A DNA stretch of 64,000 bases from Haliscomenobacter sp. (GCA_016713275.1 JADJPL010000001.1:803001-867000), one strand, 5' to 3'; counted from the first letter of the stretch, positions 34,749 to 44,546 are shown. The notes: generated by a model from the sequence alone, not told the origin. A program made the numbers and translations.

Positions 34749-37700
34749 TTTTCGGGGAGGAATTTTCCGAGTTCGAGGGAGGCCGACACATCGTACCCCA
34801 CGATCTCCTCCCGGCTGCGCTGCGCCACTTTCTGGTCGATGGCGCCAAAGCCGATGCTGCTGTAATTCCCGGCCAGGGTGATATTACCCAAATCGGCGAG
34901 CTGCATATCCATGCGGGCAATGGCGGCGCTACCTCCGCGCTCATCGAGGCCGGTAAGGCGCAATTCGTTGAGCCAAACCTCTGTATTTAAAGGCATCGCT
35001 TGCCCGCCGCTTGGGTTTCTTACCCCGATCATGGCGATCTTGGTCAAACCCAAGCTAGGGTTTCCCTTGACTTTGACGCGGTGCGGGAACCCCGGCAACC
35101 CGACATCGGCGAGTTCCTGCACGTACTCGTCCGTCACGGGTATGCCAAGCTGATTGCGTTGCTCTTTGATGTCTTTGAGTTGCTTCAAGGCGATGTCGAA
35201 CTCGTTTTCAGGCCGCCACACTTCCTGTTTATACTCCGCCGACCGGCTGTCGGCGGGAAGCAGGTCGGGGTCGGACATGACGAGCGGGATTTCGTATTCG
35301 TAGTAGTTTTCTTTAAAATCGCTTCCCAGGCGGATGAACATGCTTAGATCCCCATTGCGGATCTGAAGCTGGTCCAGCGCTTCGGAGTGCACAAACATTT
35401 TGAGGCGCTCGTACACCCGGAAGTCGAGATCGAGGCGTTTGAATACCGCTTTTTCTTCGCCGTCGCACAACCCCCTGATGGTCATGGTCAGCGATTGCTC
35501 GTTTTGCTGGGTGCTGAAAACGCCCAACGACAATTCGCGCTGGATGCCCTCGGGCAACACGTAATTGAACGGACGGCGGTTGCTGTTTTCTTCGATATTG
35601 ACGGCGTCCACGTCAAACTGGGTTTGGGCATCGCAAGGAATAGGATTGTCGGGAGAAAGGTCCTGCGTAAACCGGCGCCATTGGTTGCGGACAAACTCAA
35701 GGCGGGCAAACCGCAGGGTGGTCTGCTTTTGAAACCCCTGCATGTACATCCGGATAAAGCGGATGGAACGGAAATCGCGGATACCCCCTACAGCGACCTT
35801 GTTAGGGCCGTCGAGCGGGATTCGGAACCGGTACCAAATACGCCCGTTGGCCGCTTCGATGCGGTCGGTGACGAAGGGCGTCCGGTTGATGTCGATCTCC
35901 CTGGGATCAACGGGGTTCGCCCGCAGGGGAATCTTGTATTGGAAGTAGTTTTCGGTTTCGTTCAGCGTATTGTCCCGGTTGAGATCTTCCGCATCCGGAA
36001 TGTTGGTTGCGGAGTTGAGTTCGTTGCTGCCGGTATTGGACCTGGAGTTGCCCTCGGGGTTGGTGAAGAAGCGGTATCGGTTGATGATTCCGTCGGAAGA
36101 GGAGAACCCGCTGTCGCCATAATAGCGGAAGTTGTCGTTGGAAGGGTCATTGGCCAGGCGGTCGGCCGCGACGGGGTTGGCAACCCGGACTGCGTTGAGG
36201 AAGGGGGCAAACTTGGTTCGCTCGGCTTCGTCGTTGAGTCCGTCGAGGCCCACGTCCTGCCTGCGGCGGGTTTCTTCGTCGTTGTCAAAGGATTGAGTGA
36301 TCTGCTGGGCAATCGGCACCACGGACCAGGCGGTGGTATCTACCCGGCGGTCGGGGTTGATGGGCCCGGGGAGGCCGTTTTCGAAAAACTTCCGGGAGTC
36401 CCGGAGAATATCTTCGGAAACATTCCCGAGGTTAATATACAGATCTCCTTGCTGCCCCTGAAACTCGGGGTTGGGGTTTTTGGCGTCGGCCTGATCAAGG
36501 AAGGGGCTGAGCATCCAGAATTCCAGGAATTCCGTATTCGTGCTCTGGAAATCGTTGCTGTTAAGGGCCCGCATGATCCCTGCCCAGCGGGTTTCGGGTT
36601 CGCGCAGGACGGCGGAGTCTCCAATAAACCGGATGCCGCTGGAAATACCGGGATACCCGCCGGGCACATCGAAGTTGTACGGCCCGCGTTCCTCCGGGAA
36701 ATACGTCATATCGAATGTTTGTACGTTGGGCAGGTCGGTGGGCGCCAATTGGGCATTAGGGAACACTTCGATCTGGGGCACCAGGCTGGTATAGGGGTTG
36801 GCGTCGTCGCCTTCGCCGCGGGCAGCCTGGTCGATGCGGTACCAACTCATCCGGGCGCGGTTGGCGCCGGAGCGGAGGTCGTTGATCAATTTCCCTTCGG
36901 GGAAAAGGGGATTGTTGTTCAACTCATCGTTTTGGGGGATACTGGCCAGAAACCAGTTGGCCGTAGGCTGGCGGAGATCGATGGTGTTGGCGCTTCCCTC
37001 AAAGTCGTCGATATAGACCACCCCTCCTTTGTCTTTACTATTCTGGTTGATGGCCCTGGAGTGGCCGGGCTGAATACGGGCGCCTTCCGCACTAAGGCTG
37101 AAGCGCGACATGGCATTGGTCGACAAGCCGGGGATGGCGTCAATGGCTTTGGTAAGCCAGGGCGCTTCCCGGCTCAGGTTCAAATCGAGGCCGTAAATGC
37201 TGTTGTTGATGGGGTCGTCGCCAATATTTACCTTTTGGGTGAAGGGGCGTTCGAACAGCTTCATGACCGTCGCGCCGATGTTGAAATTCTTATCTACCTC
37301 GTAGTCGGCCCTCAATCCAAACAAGCTTTTGGTCTGGAATCCAAATAGGGTATTGTCTTCATACGACACATCTACAGGCACCCCGGAGCTGATGATGGCG
37401 TCGTTGAGGATGCGGACTTTTCCGATGTTGTAGTCCACTTCGTAATCGCGGCCTTCGAGCAATTGCTGACCTCCGGCGCTTACCTTCACCGATCCCGGCG
37501 GAATATTGAAGGCGCCCAGGGAGATCTCGCTGGCAACCGCCGACTTATAACTCCCCCGGATGGTAAACCGGTTTTTCTCCTGAAATTCCTGCGCCAGGAA
37601 GAGGGTGGAGTCGTAAAGCGCCTGGTAGGAATATTTTTCCCGCAACACCGGATCGTCGATCTGTCTGGCCAGGGAAGAACCGAAAGGTTCCAGAACGGGG

Positions 37701-38719
37701 AACATGATCCGGCCGTTGCGCAGGTTGATTGTCACGCCGGGCACAAAGTCAAAGACCCCGTCGGGCTGGGGATCACCCTGGGTATTCAGGCGGTCGAGGT
37801 TAAAGATCCGGAGCAGGGGGCGGCCGGCGAGGTTGGACTCCGGCAAAAAACGCTTTTGCCCTTTGCCGGGATCTTCGTAAAAAATATCCAGCCGGAAATC
37901 AGCTTGATTGACCTGGAAAGCGCCGATCGGATAGACGTTTTTCATCATCAGGTCCCAGGTGGGGACATCCGTCCGCTGGGTCGTACTTTTCAGCATTTTG
38001 ACGAAAAGCACGTTGAGCGAGGAATCGGGCTTGGTGTTTTCGGAGTTGATGGAAAGTTCCCCTACTTTATAGGTTCGGCCGTTGTAGGTATACTGGTAGG
38101 CGACCCCGATCACCTGATCCGGTTGGACGTTGATGTTGAGCGAAATGAATCCCAACTCCGGATGGATGTTATATTCCGTGGGTTTGAGCTTGCGGGCGCT
38201 TACTTTTTCGAAGTCGAGCGACTGGTTCATCCGGAAGTCGTTCTGCAGGGTAGATACTGCCTGGTCAATTTCCCGCATTTTGGGGTTAGCAACGATCCGG
38301 GCGTACAGGTCGTTGGAGTTATTATCCGGCAGGGCCTGGCTGAACAGGTCGCGGTAAGGCGGGTTGGGCAGGGGAGGAACGGCTGCAGGGTTTACCAGTT
38401 GGGTGGGTTCGCCGAGATCGGCGAGGGCGACGATGTCCCGCACGTTGTCCACTTCATTGCGGTCGTTGGTCAGCCACACTTCGATATTCTCAATTTTGAA
38501 TACGGATCGGATCTGGGGAAGGTTGACGAGGCTGCCCTCGAAGTTGTCGCGGTTGTAAAACGAGAGGAAGAAGTGGCGGTTTTCGTCGTATTGGTCCGCT
38601 TTCACTTCGAACTCCTGCACCTGGCTTCCGCCCTGAATCTGGAGGTTTTGGCGCTGAGACTTTTGCTGGGAGCCGATGGCGGTCAGGCGTAAATGGCCAA
38701 ACTGGAGCTCGGTTTTCAA
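34457..38719 (-). CDS. sprA: SprA, middle segment (frameshift-separated)
   Basis: About 1,350 meaningful codons of SprA between two frameshifts. It should be entered near 38764, where LFGLKTELQFGHLRLTAIGS follows the N-terminal segment, and left near 34730 after LPENWGIRLPF. The last 90 residues of the open frame, from TRSSPTSS on, are out-of-frame noise. Typical features are repeated beta strands with long periplasmic or extracellular loops rich in Asp, Asn and Pro (YIDDFEGSANTIDLRQPTAN; EVWLNELRLTGLDERGG). The long open frame shows that selection kept it until recently, or that the breaks are sequence errors. Confidence 0.85.
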   Translation of the reverse strand: MKTELQFGHLRLTAIGSQQKSQRQNLQIQGGSQVQEFEVKADQYDENRHFFLSFYNRDNFEGSLVNLPQIRSVFKIENIEVWLTNDRNEVDNVRDIVALADLGEPTQLVNPAAVPPLPNPPYRDLFSQALPDNNSNDLYARIVANPKMREIDQAVSTLQNDFRMNQSLDFEKVSARKLKPTEYNIHPELGFISLNINVQPDQVIGVAYQYTYNGRTYKVGELSINSENTKPDSSLNVLFVKMLKSTTQRTDVPTWDLMMKNVYPIGAFQVNQADFRLDIFYEDPGKGQKRFLPESNLAGRPLLRIFNLDRLNTQGDPQPDGVFDFVPGVTINLRNGRIMFPVLEPFGSSLARQIDDPVLREKYSYQALYDSTLFLAQEFQEKNRFTIRGSYKSAVASEISLGAFNIPPGSVKVSAGGQQLLEGRDYEVDYNIGKVRILNDAIISSGVPVDVSYEDNTLFGFQTKSLFGLRADYEVDKNFNIGATVMKLFERPFTQKVNIGDDPINNSIYGLDLNLSREAPWLTKAIDAIPGLSTNAMSRFSLSAEGARIQPGHSRAINQNSKDKGGVVYIDDFEGSANTIDLRQPTANWFLASIPQNDELNNNPLFPEGKLINDLRSGANRARMSWYRIDQAARGEGDDANPYTSLVPQIEVFPNAQLAPTDLPNVQTFDMTYFPEERGPYNFDVPGGYPGISSGIRFIGDSAVLREPETRWAGIMRALNSNDFQSTNTEFLEFWMLSPFLDQADAKNPNPEFQGQQGDLYINLGNVSEDILRDSRKFFENGLPGPINPDRRVDTTAWSVVPIAQQITQSFDNDEETRRRQDVGLDGLNDEAERTKFAPFLNAVRVANPVAADRLANDPSNDNFRYYGDSGFSSSDGIINRYRFFTNPEGNSRSNTGSNELNSATNIPDAEDLNRDNTLNETENYFQYKIPLRANPVDPREIDINRTPFVTDRIEAANGRIWYRFRIPLDGPNKVAVGGIRDFRSIRFIRMYMQGFQKQTTLRFARLEFVRNQWRRFTQDLSPDNPIPCDAQTQFDVDAVNIEENSNRRPFNYVLPEGIQRELSLGVFSTQQNEQSLTMTIRGLCDGEEKAVFKRLDLDFRVYERLKMFVHSEALDQLQIRNGDLSMFIRLGSDFKENYYEYEIPLVMSDPDLLPADSRSAEYKQEVWRPENEFDIALKQLKDIKEQRNQLGIPVTDEYVQELADVGLPGFPHRVKVKGNPSLGLTKIAMIGVRNPSGGQAMPLNTEVWLNELRLTGLDERGGSAAIARMDMQLADLGNITLAGNYSSIGFGAIDQKVAQRSREEIVGYDVSASLELGKFLPENWGIRLPFTRSSPTSSKHRNLTPTIWTSCSRKKSITPAAPNATRFRTRLRKCPNCRVIPLPMFEKSAPAGGTANPTPGISRIFPSVTRFPKQNAAMR

Positions 38720-39519
38720 ACCAAACAGGCTTTGCGCTCCCTGGATAAGGGAGCCGCGAAGGGAAGACTGACGTTTCCGGCTTCGATCTTTTTGATGATC
38801 TCGTCTTCGCTGAACTGATCGGCGTTGTAATTGAGCTTGATCTGGTTGTCGAAATCGAAGGTAGCGCCGGTATTATAATTGGTAGACAGGTTGAGCTTCT
38901 CTCCGATCTTCCCGGTGACGTTCATCTGAATGTTCATGTCGAAATCGAAGCCTCCGGTCCGGCGTTGGCGCTCGGTGAGAATGGGGTTTTCCAGGAACTG
39001 GTAATCGCCGCCAAAAGTGAGGTCGATACTGCCCTGGGGTTTGATGCTGACGTCGGTTCCGCCAAAGAGGCGGTCGATGAGGCTTTTTTTGATGTCGAAC
39101 TTGGAGAGGGGGTCAGCGGTTTCTTCCCCTTTTTTGCCGGTATAGGCGCCGGACAATTGCCGGAAATAGTCCTGTTCGTCCTGCTTGCGCCGGTATTGCA
39201 GGTATTCCTCAAACGTCATGTAGGTTGGAGGGCGGAAATAATCCTCGCCAATGCGTTCCTGAAGCAGGTAAAACCCGGTCGCCGGATCGTATTCGATGTT
39301 TTTATCGATGGAAGCGGGATCCTTGAGGTCGATGAGATTCCGGTTTAGGTCGTTGAGGAAATCGCCGGTGCGGTCTTTGATCGGGGGAAGGGTGTCCGCA
39401 AGAGCGGTTGGAGCGCTGTGCTCGGGTTGCCATGCAGGGCGGTAAGAACCTCCAAATGCGCTGAGCGTCATAACGGTGACCGCAGAAATCAGAAAAAGGA
39501 GTAATGCTTTGTTGCTCAT
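38716..39519 (-). CDS. sprA: SprA, N-terminal segment (frameshift-separated)
   Basis: The start of the SprA/SOV family T9SS translocon, with signal peptide (ALLLFLISAVTVMTLSAFGG) and the SprA N-terminal pattern KYDPATGFYLLQER-like (here EYDPATGFYLLQERIGEDY) and GGTDVSIKPQGSIDLTFGGD. True coding ends at about 38765 with KKIEAGNVSLP; the last 14 codons are off frame because one C is missing from a C-run (38762-38764 on the + strand as GGG). With both breaks repaired the locus 32220-39519 would encode about 2,433 residues, the usual SprA size. ruvA lies upstream, the same order as in gliding Bacteroidota. Confidence 0.88.
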   Translation of the reverse strand: MSNKALLLFLISAVTVMTLSAFGGSYRPAWQPEHSAPTALADTLPPIKDRTGDFLNDLNRNLIDLKDPASIDKNIEYDPATGFYLLQERIGEDYFRPPTYMTFEEYLQYRRKQDEQDYFRQLSGAYTGKKGEETADPLSKFDIKKSLIDRLFGGTDVSIKPQGSIDLTFGGDYQFLENPILTERQRRTGGFDFDMNIQMNVTGKIGEKLNLSTNYNTGATFDFDNQIKLNYNADQFSEDEIIKKIEAGNVSLPFAAPLSRERKACLV

Positions 39520-39832
39520 AGGTTACAAGTGGCGGGCGTACTTACAAAAGGCGATCGCTCAGGCATGGCGGCCGGGGAGCCCGGAGTGGGCGGGGTTTTC
39601 CCGGTGCGAAGCCGTACCTCAACAAAAAGAACCTTTCGTAAAATCCTCCCTTTGCGTTCTCAAATATATATGTGCCGGGTTAGCAGTTCTGTTTCCATTA
39701 TCTCAAGGTCAAACGACGTATTGTGATTTATGACGCAGAAAACCCGATAATTAACACGAAATGGGCTCGGAAATGAAAAAATCACTTCCGGGACCTACCA
39801 TAAGCCAGACCGGTTCGTGGGATGCTGCGAGC
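39520..39832. other. 313-bp intergenic region between ruvA and sprA
   Basis: Both flanking genes are on the minus strand. The only signal I see is the candidate sprA -7 element at 39661-39668. No RNA gene, repeat or coding frame is supported. Confidence 0.4.
39661..39668 (-). promoter_or_regulatory. Candidate -7 element of sprA
   Basis: TATATTTG on the minus strand, a full TAnnTTTG match, giving a leader of about 135 nt to the sprA ATG. No TTG is found at the usual spacing. Confidence 0.35.
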
Positions 39833-40429
39833 CTACGACGATAACTCTCTGAGCGCCTGTTTGATCAGGGCTTCCACGTTGGAGATCGCGGGTTGCTCTT
39901 TCAGGATTTTATTCAACGCTTTTTGAACCAGGATCCGGTTAAATCCCAGTGCAACTAAACCTGATAACGCCTCTTCCCGCATCGTATTGTTTGCCGGAGC
40001 AAGGGTTATGGAAGGGATTTCTCCGCCTTCCTTTGAAAGTTTGTCTTTCAGGTCCAGAATGATGCGTTTGGCCGTTTTGGGGCCAATGCCCCGAACATTT
40101 CGGAAGGCGTCGTCCCGTTCGCCCAGAATAGCTGCCCGGACTTCGTCGGGCTGCATGGAAGACAGAACGATCTGAGCGGTGGAAGGGCCGATTCCGGTTA
40201 CGGAAATGAGGTGCCGGAACAGGCTGCGTTCGTTCTCGTCGGCGAAGCCGTAAAGCGTGTGGCTGTCTTCCTTGATATGGACGTGGGTCAGGATCTTAAC
40301 CTGCTCGAGCTTTTCGATCCGGCTGTAGGTGTACAAGCTGATGAAAACCTGATACCCTACGCCGCCTGTTTCCAGGATGACAAAGGCCGGGTTCTTGAAG
40401 GTGATTTCTCCTTTTAGGCATGCAATCAT
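39833..40429 (-). CDS. ruvA: Holliday junction branch migration protein RuvA
   Basis: A 198-residue protein that binds four-way junctions and loads RuvB. The N-terminal OB fold (MIACLKGEITFKNPAFVILE) and VHIKEDSHTLYGFADENERS are typical; two helix-hairpin-helix motifs read ISVTGIGPSTAQIVL and VRGIGPKTAKRIILDLKDKL. The C-terminal RuvB-contact domain begins near residue 150 (REEALSGLVALGF). Length is normal. It is divergent from purD. Confidence 0.95.
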   Translation of the reverse strand: MIACLKGEITFKNPAFVILETGGVGYQVFISLYTYSRIEKLEQVKILTHVHIKEDSHTLYGFADENERSLFRHLISVTGIGPSTAQIVLSSMQPDEVRAAILGERDDAFRNVRGIGPKTAKRIILDLKDKLSKEGGEIPSITLAPANNTMREEALSGLVALGFNRILVQKALNKILKEQPAISNVEALIKQALRELSS

Positions 40430-40452
40430 GATGATCTCCCGATAAATTCAGG

Positions 40453-40460
40453 CAAAGGTA
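40453..40460 (-). promoter_or_regulatory. -7 element of ruvA
   Basis: TACCTTTG on the minus strand, 23 nt before the ruvA start. The -33 position is CTT rather than TTG. Confidence 0.45.
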
Positions 40461-40518
40461 CGAATTATCCCGGGGGAAAAGGTTTTCCGCAATCGTGGTT
40501 ATTGCCGTCGCTTCACCC

Positions 40519-40526
40519 TATATTTG
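40519..40526 (+). promoter_or_regulatory. -7 element of purD
   Basis: TATATTTG on the + strand, a full match, 11 nt before the ATG at 40538. Its place inside the longer open frame supports 40538 rather than 40502 as the start of purD. Confidence 0.45.
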
Positions 40527-40537
40527 CGCAAAAAAAG

Positions 40538-41809
40538 ATGAATATTCTTTTGTTGGGAAGCGGGGGCAGAGAGCATGCTTTCGCCTGGAAAATAAAACAA
40601 AGCCCGCTTTGCGGCCGCTTGTTTATCGCACCCGGCAACGCCGGTACCGCTGCCCTGGGAACCAACTTGCCAGTAAATCCCAACGATTTTCCCGCCGTGG
40701 CTGCTGCTGCGCTCCAGCACCAGATCGATCTGGTGCTCGTCGGGCCCGAAGAGCCCCTGGTCCTGGGGATTCGCGATTATTTCCTGGCTAATCCGGAACT
40801 TGCCAACATCCCGCTCATCGGCCCTTCCCGGGAAGCGGCTCAATTGGAAGGCAGCAAAGGATACGCCAAGGTATTTATGCAGGAAATGGGGATCCCCACC
40901 GCTGCTTACCGGGAGTTTGCACCGGACACCCTGCAGGAAGGGCTCAGCTATCTCGCTTCCCACCCCCTGCCCGTGGTCCTCAAAGCCGATGGCCTGGCAG
41001 CGGGCAAAGGCGTCGTGATTTGCCAAAACAGAGAAGAAGCCCAAACGGAGCTCGAAGCCATGCTCAACGGGAAATTTGGCGAAGCAAGCAGGCGGGTAGT
41101 GGTGGAAGCCTTTCTATCAGGAACGGAGTTCTCTGTGTTCGTCCTTACGGATGGCAAAAGCTATAAGATCCTGCCGGTAGCCAAAGATTACAAGCGCATC
41201 GGCGAAGGCGATACCGGCCTCAATACGGGCGGCATGGGCGCTGTTTCCCCTGTTCCTTTCGCCAATGACGCGATGATGCAAAAAGTGGAAACGCGCATCA
41301 TTCAGCCCACCCTGGAGGGGATCAAACGCCGGGGACTCGACTACAAGGGGGTTATCTTCCTGGGACTGATTGAAGTCAACGGAGACCCCTTTGTGATCGA
41401 ATACAATTGCCGGATGGGCGACCCCGAAACCGAAGTCGTTTTACCCCGCATGAAATCGGATTTGCTGGAATTGCTCGCCGCCTTGCCGGAGGGCCGGCTC
41501 GATGAAATGACGCTGGAAGAGGACGCCCGCGCGGCCGCTACCGTCGTTCTGGTATCCGGCGGGTACCCGGGCGATTACGAAAAAGGCAAAGCGATTAGCG
41601 GGCTGGATCAGGTGGATGGTAGCCTGGTCTTTCACTCGGGAACCCGAACCGGCGAGACCGGCGGCTTGTTAACCAATGGAGGACGCGTATTGGCCATCAC
41701 TTCTTATGGGAAGGATTTGAAAGAAGCATTGGAGAAAAGCAACGCCAATGCCGGCCGCATCCATTTTGAAGGAAACTATTTTCGCAGGGATATCGGGTAT
41801 GCGTTTTAG
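40538..41809 (+). CDS. purD: Phosphoribosylamine-glycine ligase
   Basis: A 423-residue ATP-grasp enzyme of purine synthesis that joins glycine to phosphoribosylamine. The start MNILLLGSGGREHAFAWKI is diagnostic; further signatures are LVLVGPEEPLVLGI, LKADGLAAGKGVVIC, DTGLNTGGMGAVSP and EYNCRMGDPETEVVL. Length and domain order are normal. It stands alone; an inverted-repeat element follows the stop by 11 nt. Confidence 0.96.
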   Translation: MNILLLGSGGREHAFAWKIKQSPLCGRLFIAPGNAGTAALGTNLPVNPNDFPAVAAAALQHQIDLVLVGPEEPLVLGIRDYFLANPELANIPLIGPSREAAQLEGSKGYAKVFMQEMGIPTAAYREFAPDTLQEGLSYLASHPLPVVLKADGLAAGKGVVICQNREEAQTELEAMLNGKFGEASRRVVVEAFLSGTEFSVFVLTDGKSYKILPVAKDYKRIGEGDTGLNTGGMGAVSPVPFANDAMMQKVETRIIQPTLEGIKRRGLDYKGVIFLGLIEVNGDPFVIEYNCRMGDPETEVVLPRMKSDLLELLAALPEGRLDEMTLEEDARAAATVVLVSGGYPGDYEKGKAISGLDQVDGSLVFHSGTRTGETGGLLTNGGRVLAITSYGKDLKEALEKSNANAGRIHFEGNYFRRDIGYAF

Positions 41810-41820
41810 TTCGCATTTTC

Positions 41821-41873
41821 GGGGCTGTCTCAAAAGACCGTCTTTGGCGCTTATGGGCAAGGACAGGCTTTTG
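41821..41873 (+). terminator. Inverted-repeat element and hairpin after purD
   Basis: GGGGCTGTCTCAAAAGACCG (41821-41840) is the same sequence type as the ends of the element at 62545-62637. From 41831 to 41873 it folds into an imperfect hairpin (CAAAAG with CTTTTG at the base, then CC/GG, GTC/GAC and TTTG/CAAG-type pairs). It may end the purD transcript, or be a remnant of a small mobile element. No U-tract follows. Confidence 0.5.
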
Positions 41874-41902
41874 TGGCAACTTCGAGGCTTAAACCACCAG
41901 GA

Positions 41903-44368
41903 ATGCCTTATTCTATTGAGGAAATTATCCGGGCGCTCGGCGCCCGCTGCCTTCAGGGCGTTCATCCTGTTCCTCCGGTGGAGCACCTGCTGTACGACAG
42001 CCGCCAACTTTTTTTTGCCGAAACGGGGATCTTTTTTGCGCTGAAAGGCAAGCGGCACGACGGCCACGCTTTTATCGCCGAGGCCTATGCGGAAGGAGTC
42101 CGCAATATCGTCGTTTCCAGGCCTGTTCCGCTGGATGGGTTGGCTGGCGCTAATGTGCTTCTGGTGGAGGACACCCTTCGGGCGCTTCAGGCTCTTGCTG
42201 CATACCATCGCCGCCAATTCGATTCCCTGGTGGTCGGGATTACCGGCAGCAACGGCAAGACGATTGTCAAAGAGTGGCTGTTCCAGATGCTTCAGGAGGA
42301 CCACGCCCTGATCCGGAGTCCCAAAAGCTTCAACTCCCAGGTGGGTGTTCCGATCTCGGTTTGGCAACTCAACGACCGGCGTCAGATGGCGCTGATCGAA
42401 GCGGGCATTTCCAAAATGGGCGAAATGGCGATCCTGGCCGATATCATTCGCCCGGAGGTAGGCTTGTTTACCAACCTCGGGGAAGCCCACAGCGAAGGGT
42501 TTCCTTCTTCGGACGTCAAATTGAGCGAAAAACTGCGCCTGTTCGAGACTGCCCGGCACATCATCTATTGCAAAGACGATCCCCGCGTAGACGAAGCGAT
42601 CGGGAAGCTGGGAAAACCGGTGTTTACCTGGTCGAGGCGCCAAAAAGCTGACCTGAGCATCGTTTCCTGCCGGACTGCTGGTCGAAACACGATCCTTGAA
42701 GGAGTATACCAGGACCAGACCCTTGCCATAACGATTCCTTTTACGGATGCCGCTTCGATAGAAAACGCCATCCATTGCTGGGCGTTTATGCTGTTTGCCG
42801 GCGTGCCGCCGGAGCGCATTCCCGGGCGCATGGAGCAGTTGAAACCGGTGGCTATGCGCTTGGAATTGAAAGAAGCCGCCCGCCACAGTCTGGTGATTAA
42901 CGACGCCTACAACTTTGATCTCACCTCCCTGAGTCTGGCGTTGCACTTCCTGGACCAGCATGCTCAGGGCTTGTCCCGGACCGTCATCCTGTCGGACATG
43001 CTCCAGGGCCAGGGAGAACCCGAAAGCCTGTACCAGCGCATCGCCCAGATGCTCCAGGAACAAAACATTGGGAGGCTGGTTGGGGTGGGGAAGGAAGTAC
43101 GCCGGCTCAACAACTTATTGCCGGAATCCGTTCGCAAGGATTTTTTTGACAGCACGGATGCTCTGCTTGAGTCTTTTGACGCGCTGGATTTTGATCACGA
43201 GATCCTCCTGATCAAAGGCGCCCGTTCGTTCGGACTGGAGCGGGTGGCGGATCGTCTTTCGCGCCAGGTGCACCAGACTACCCTGGAGATCAATCTCAAT
43301 GCCCTGGCTCATAACCTTCGGGTGTATCAGCGCCAGCTTTTGCCCTCGACGAAGATCATGGTTATGGTCAAGGCGGCCGCCTACGGCTCCGGGAGCCGGG
43401 AAGTAGCCAGGTTGCTCGAGTTCCAGCGGATCGACTACCTCTGCGTTGCATACGGCGACGAAGGCGCGGAGCTCAGACAGGCAGGGGTGCAGACTCCCAT
43501 CATGGTCCTTAACCCCGAACCCGCTACCTTCGACCAGCTGTTGCGGTACCGCCTGGAGCCCAAAGTGTACAGCCTGGTTCAATTACAGGCCTTGCTGGAT
43601 TACTTCGAGCGCCAAAATGCCACCTTGCCCCTGCATATCAGCATCGATTCGGGCATGCACCGGCTGGGCTTTGACGACCACGAAATTCCCGCTTTGGTCG
43701 GTTTCTTAAAGAAACACCCCAGGCTGGATATCCGGACGGTTTTTTCCCACCTCGCGGCGAGCGAAGACCCCCGGCACGATGCGTTTACCCACGAGCAGTA
43801 CCAGCGCTTTGCCGTAGCCTATGAAGATATAGCCGGGGCGTTGGGCTACCGCCCTATGCGCCATCTCCTCAACTCCAACGGCATCAGCCGGTTTCCGCAA
43901 TACCAAATGGAAATGGTGCGTTTGGGAATAGGCTTGTACGGCATCGACGCCTCCGAAAGCCTCCAGGAAAAACTCCAGGTGGTGCTGACCCTCCAAGCTA
44001 CCGTTTCACAGGTGAAAGAACTGACTCCGGGCGAAAGCGTGGGCTATGGCCGGCTTGCGCAGGTGGATCAACCTATGCGGATTGCCACTATAAGCATCGG
44101 ATATGCCGACGGGTTGCCCCGTAAAGCGGGAAACAGCCGGTTTAGCGTGGTCGTCAGAGGGAAACCGGCCCCGGTTCTTGGCGCAGTATGTATGGATATG
44201 TGCATGATCGATATCAGCGATAATCCCGAGGTAGTTGCCGGCGATCCGGTACTTATCTTCGGAAAGAACCCCAGTGTGGAAACCCTTGCTGTCGCAGCAG
44301 AAACTATCCCTTATGAGATTTTTACCGGGATTTCCTCCAGGGTCAAGCGGGTGTATGTGCAGGAGTAG
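41903..44368 (+). CDS. Bifunctional MurF / alanine racemase
   Basis: An 821-residue fusion. The first 445 residues are MurF, which adds D-Ala-D-Ala to the UDP-MurNAc tripeptide; the ATP loop is VVGITGSNGKTIVKEW. From about residue 455 it is a fold-type III alanine racemase that makes D-alanine: the PLP lysine is in IMVMVKAAAYGSGSREVARL and the catalytic tyrosine region is ISIGYADGLPRKAGN; LGAVCMDMCMIDI is also typical. Joining the D-Ala supply to its use is a known arrangement in Bacteroidota. The ATG at 41903 gives the family N-terminus. A repeat array follows the stop codon. Confidence 0.94.
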   Translation: MPYSIEEIIRALGARCLQGVHPVPPVEHLLYDSRQLFFAETGIFFALKGKRHDGHAFIAEAYAEGVRNIVVSRPVPLDGLAGANVLLVEDTLRALQALAAYHRRQFDSLVVGITGSNGKTIVKEWLFQMLQEDHALIRSPKSFNSQVGVPISVWQLNDRRQMALIEAGISKMGEMAILADIIRPEVGLFTNLGEAHSEGFPSSDVKLSEKLRLFETARHIIYCKDDPRVDEAIGKLGKPVFTWSRRQKADLSIVSCRTAGRNTILEGVYQDQTLAITIPFTDAASIENAIHCWAFMLFAGVPPERIPGRMEQLKPVAMRLELKEAARHSLVINDAYNFDLTSLSLALHFLDQHAQGLSRTVILSDMLQGQGEPESLYQRIAQMLQEQNIGRLVGVGKEVRRLNNLLPESVRKDFFDSTDALLESFDALDFDHEILLIKGARSFGLERVADRLSRQVHQTTLEINLNALAHNLRVYQRQLLPSTKIMVMVKAAAYGSGSREVARLLEFQRIDYLCVAYGDEGAELRQAGVQTPIMVLNPEPATFDQLLRYRLEPKVYSLVQLQALLDYFERQNATLPLHISIDSGMHRLGFDDHEIPALVGFLKKHPRLDIRTVFSHLAASEDPRHDAFTHEQYQRFAVAYEDIAGALGYRPMRHLLNSNGISRFPQYQMEMVRLGIGLYGIDASESLQEKLQVVLTLQATVSQVKELTPGESVGYGRLAQVDQPMRIATISIGYADGLPRKAGNSRFSVVVRGKPAPVLGAVCMDMCMIDISDNPEVVAGDPVLIFGKNPSVETLAVAAETIPYEIFTGISSRVKRVYVQE

Positions 44369-44379
44369 GGGAAGAGGGT

Positions 44380-44507
44380 AGAGGATGGAGAGGATGTGAA
44401 GGATGGAGAGGATGGAGAGGATGTAAAGGATGTAGGGGATGTGAAGGATGGAGAGGATGTGTGAGGGATGTGAAGGATGTGTGGGGATGTGAAGGATGTG
44501 TGGGGGT
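44380..44507 (+). repeat. 9-bp GGATG array 2
   Basis: Thirteen GGATG words, mostly spaced 9 bp apart, with flanks GA/AA/GG before and GA/TG/TA after; two or three spacings are 10-11 bp near the right end. The array fills the gap between the murF-alr stop (44368) and the promoter of the next gene. Unlike array 1 it has no inverted half. Confidence 0.85.
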
Positions 44508-44538
44508 GATTTAACCGGCTGAATTGCGTGGATTATAC

Positions 44539-44546
44539 TAATTTTG
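44539..44546 (+). promoter_or_regulatory. -7 element of the PpiC-type isomerase gene
   Basis: TAATTTTG, a full match to TAnnTTTG, 33 nt before the ATG at 44579. No TTG at standard spacing. It is placed just after repeat array 2. Confidence 0.45.

Noticed and set aside
44380..44507. CRISPR array
   Set aside because: The units are adjacent 9-bp repeats with no spacers and no cas genes are nearby.
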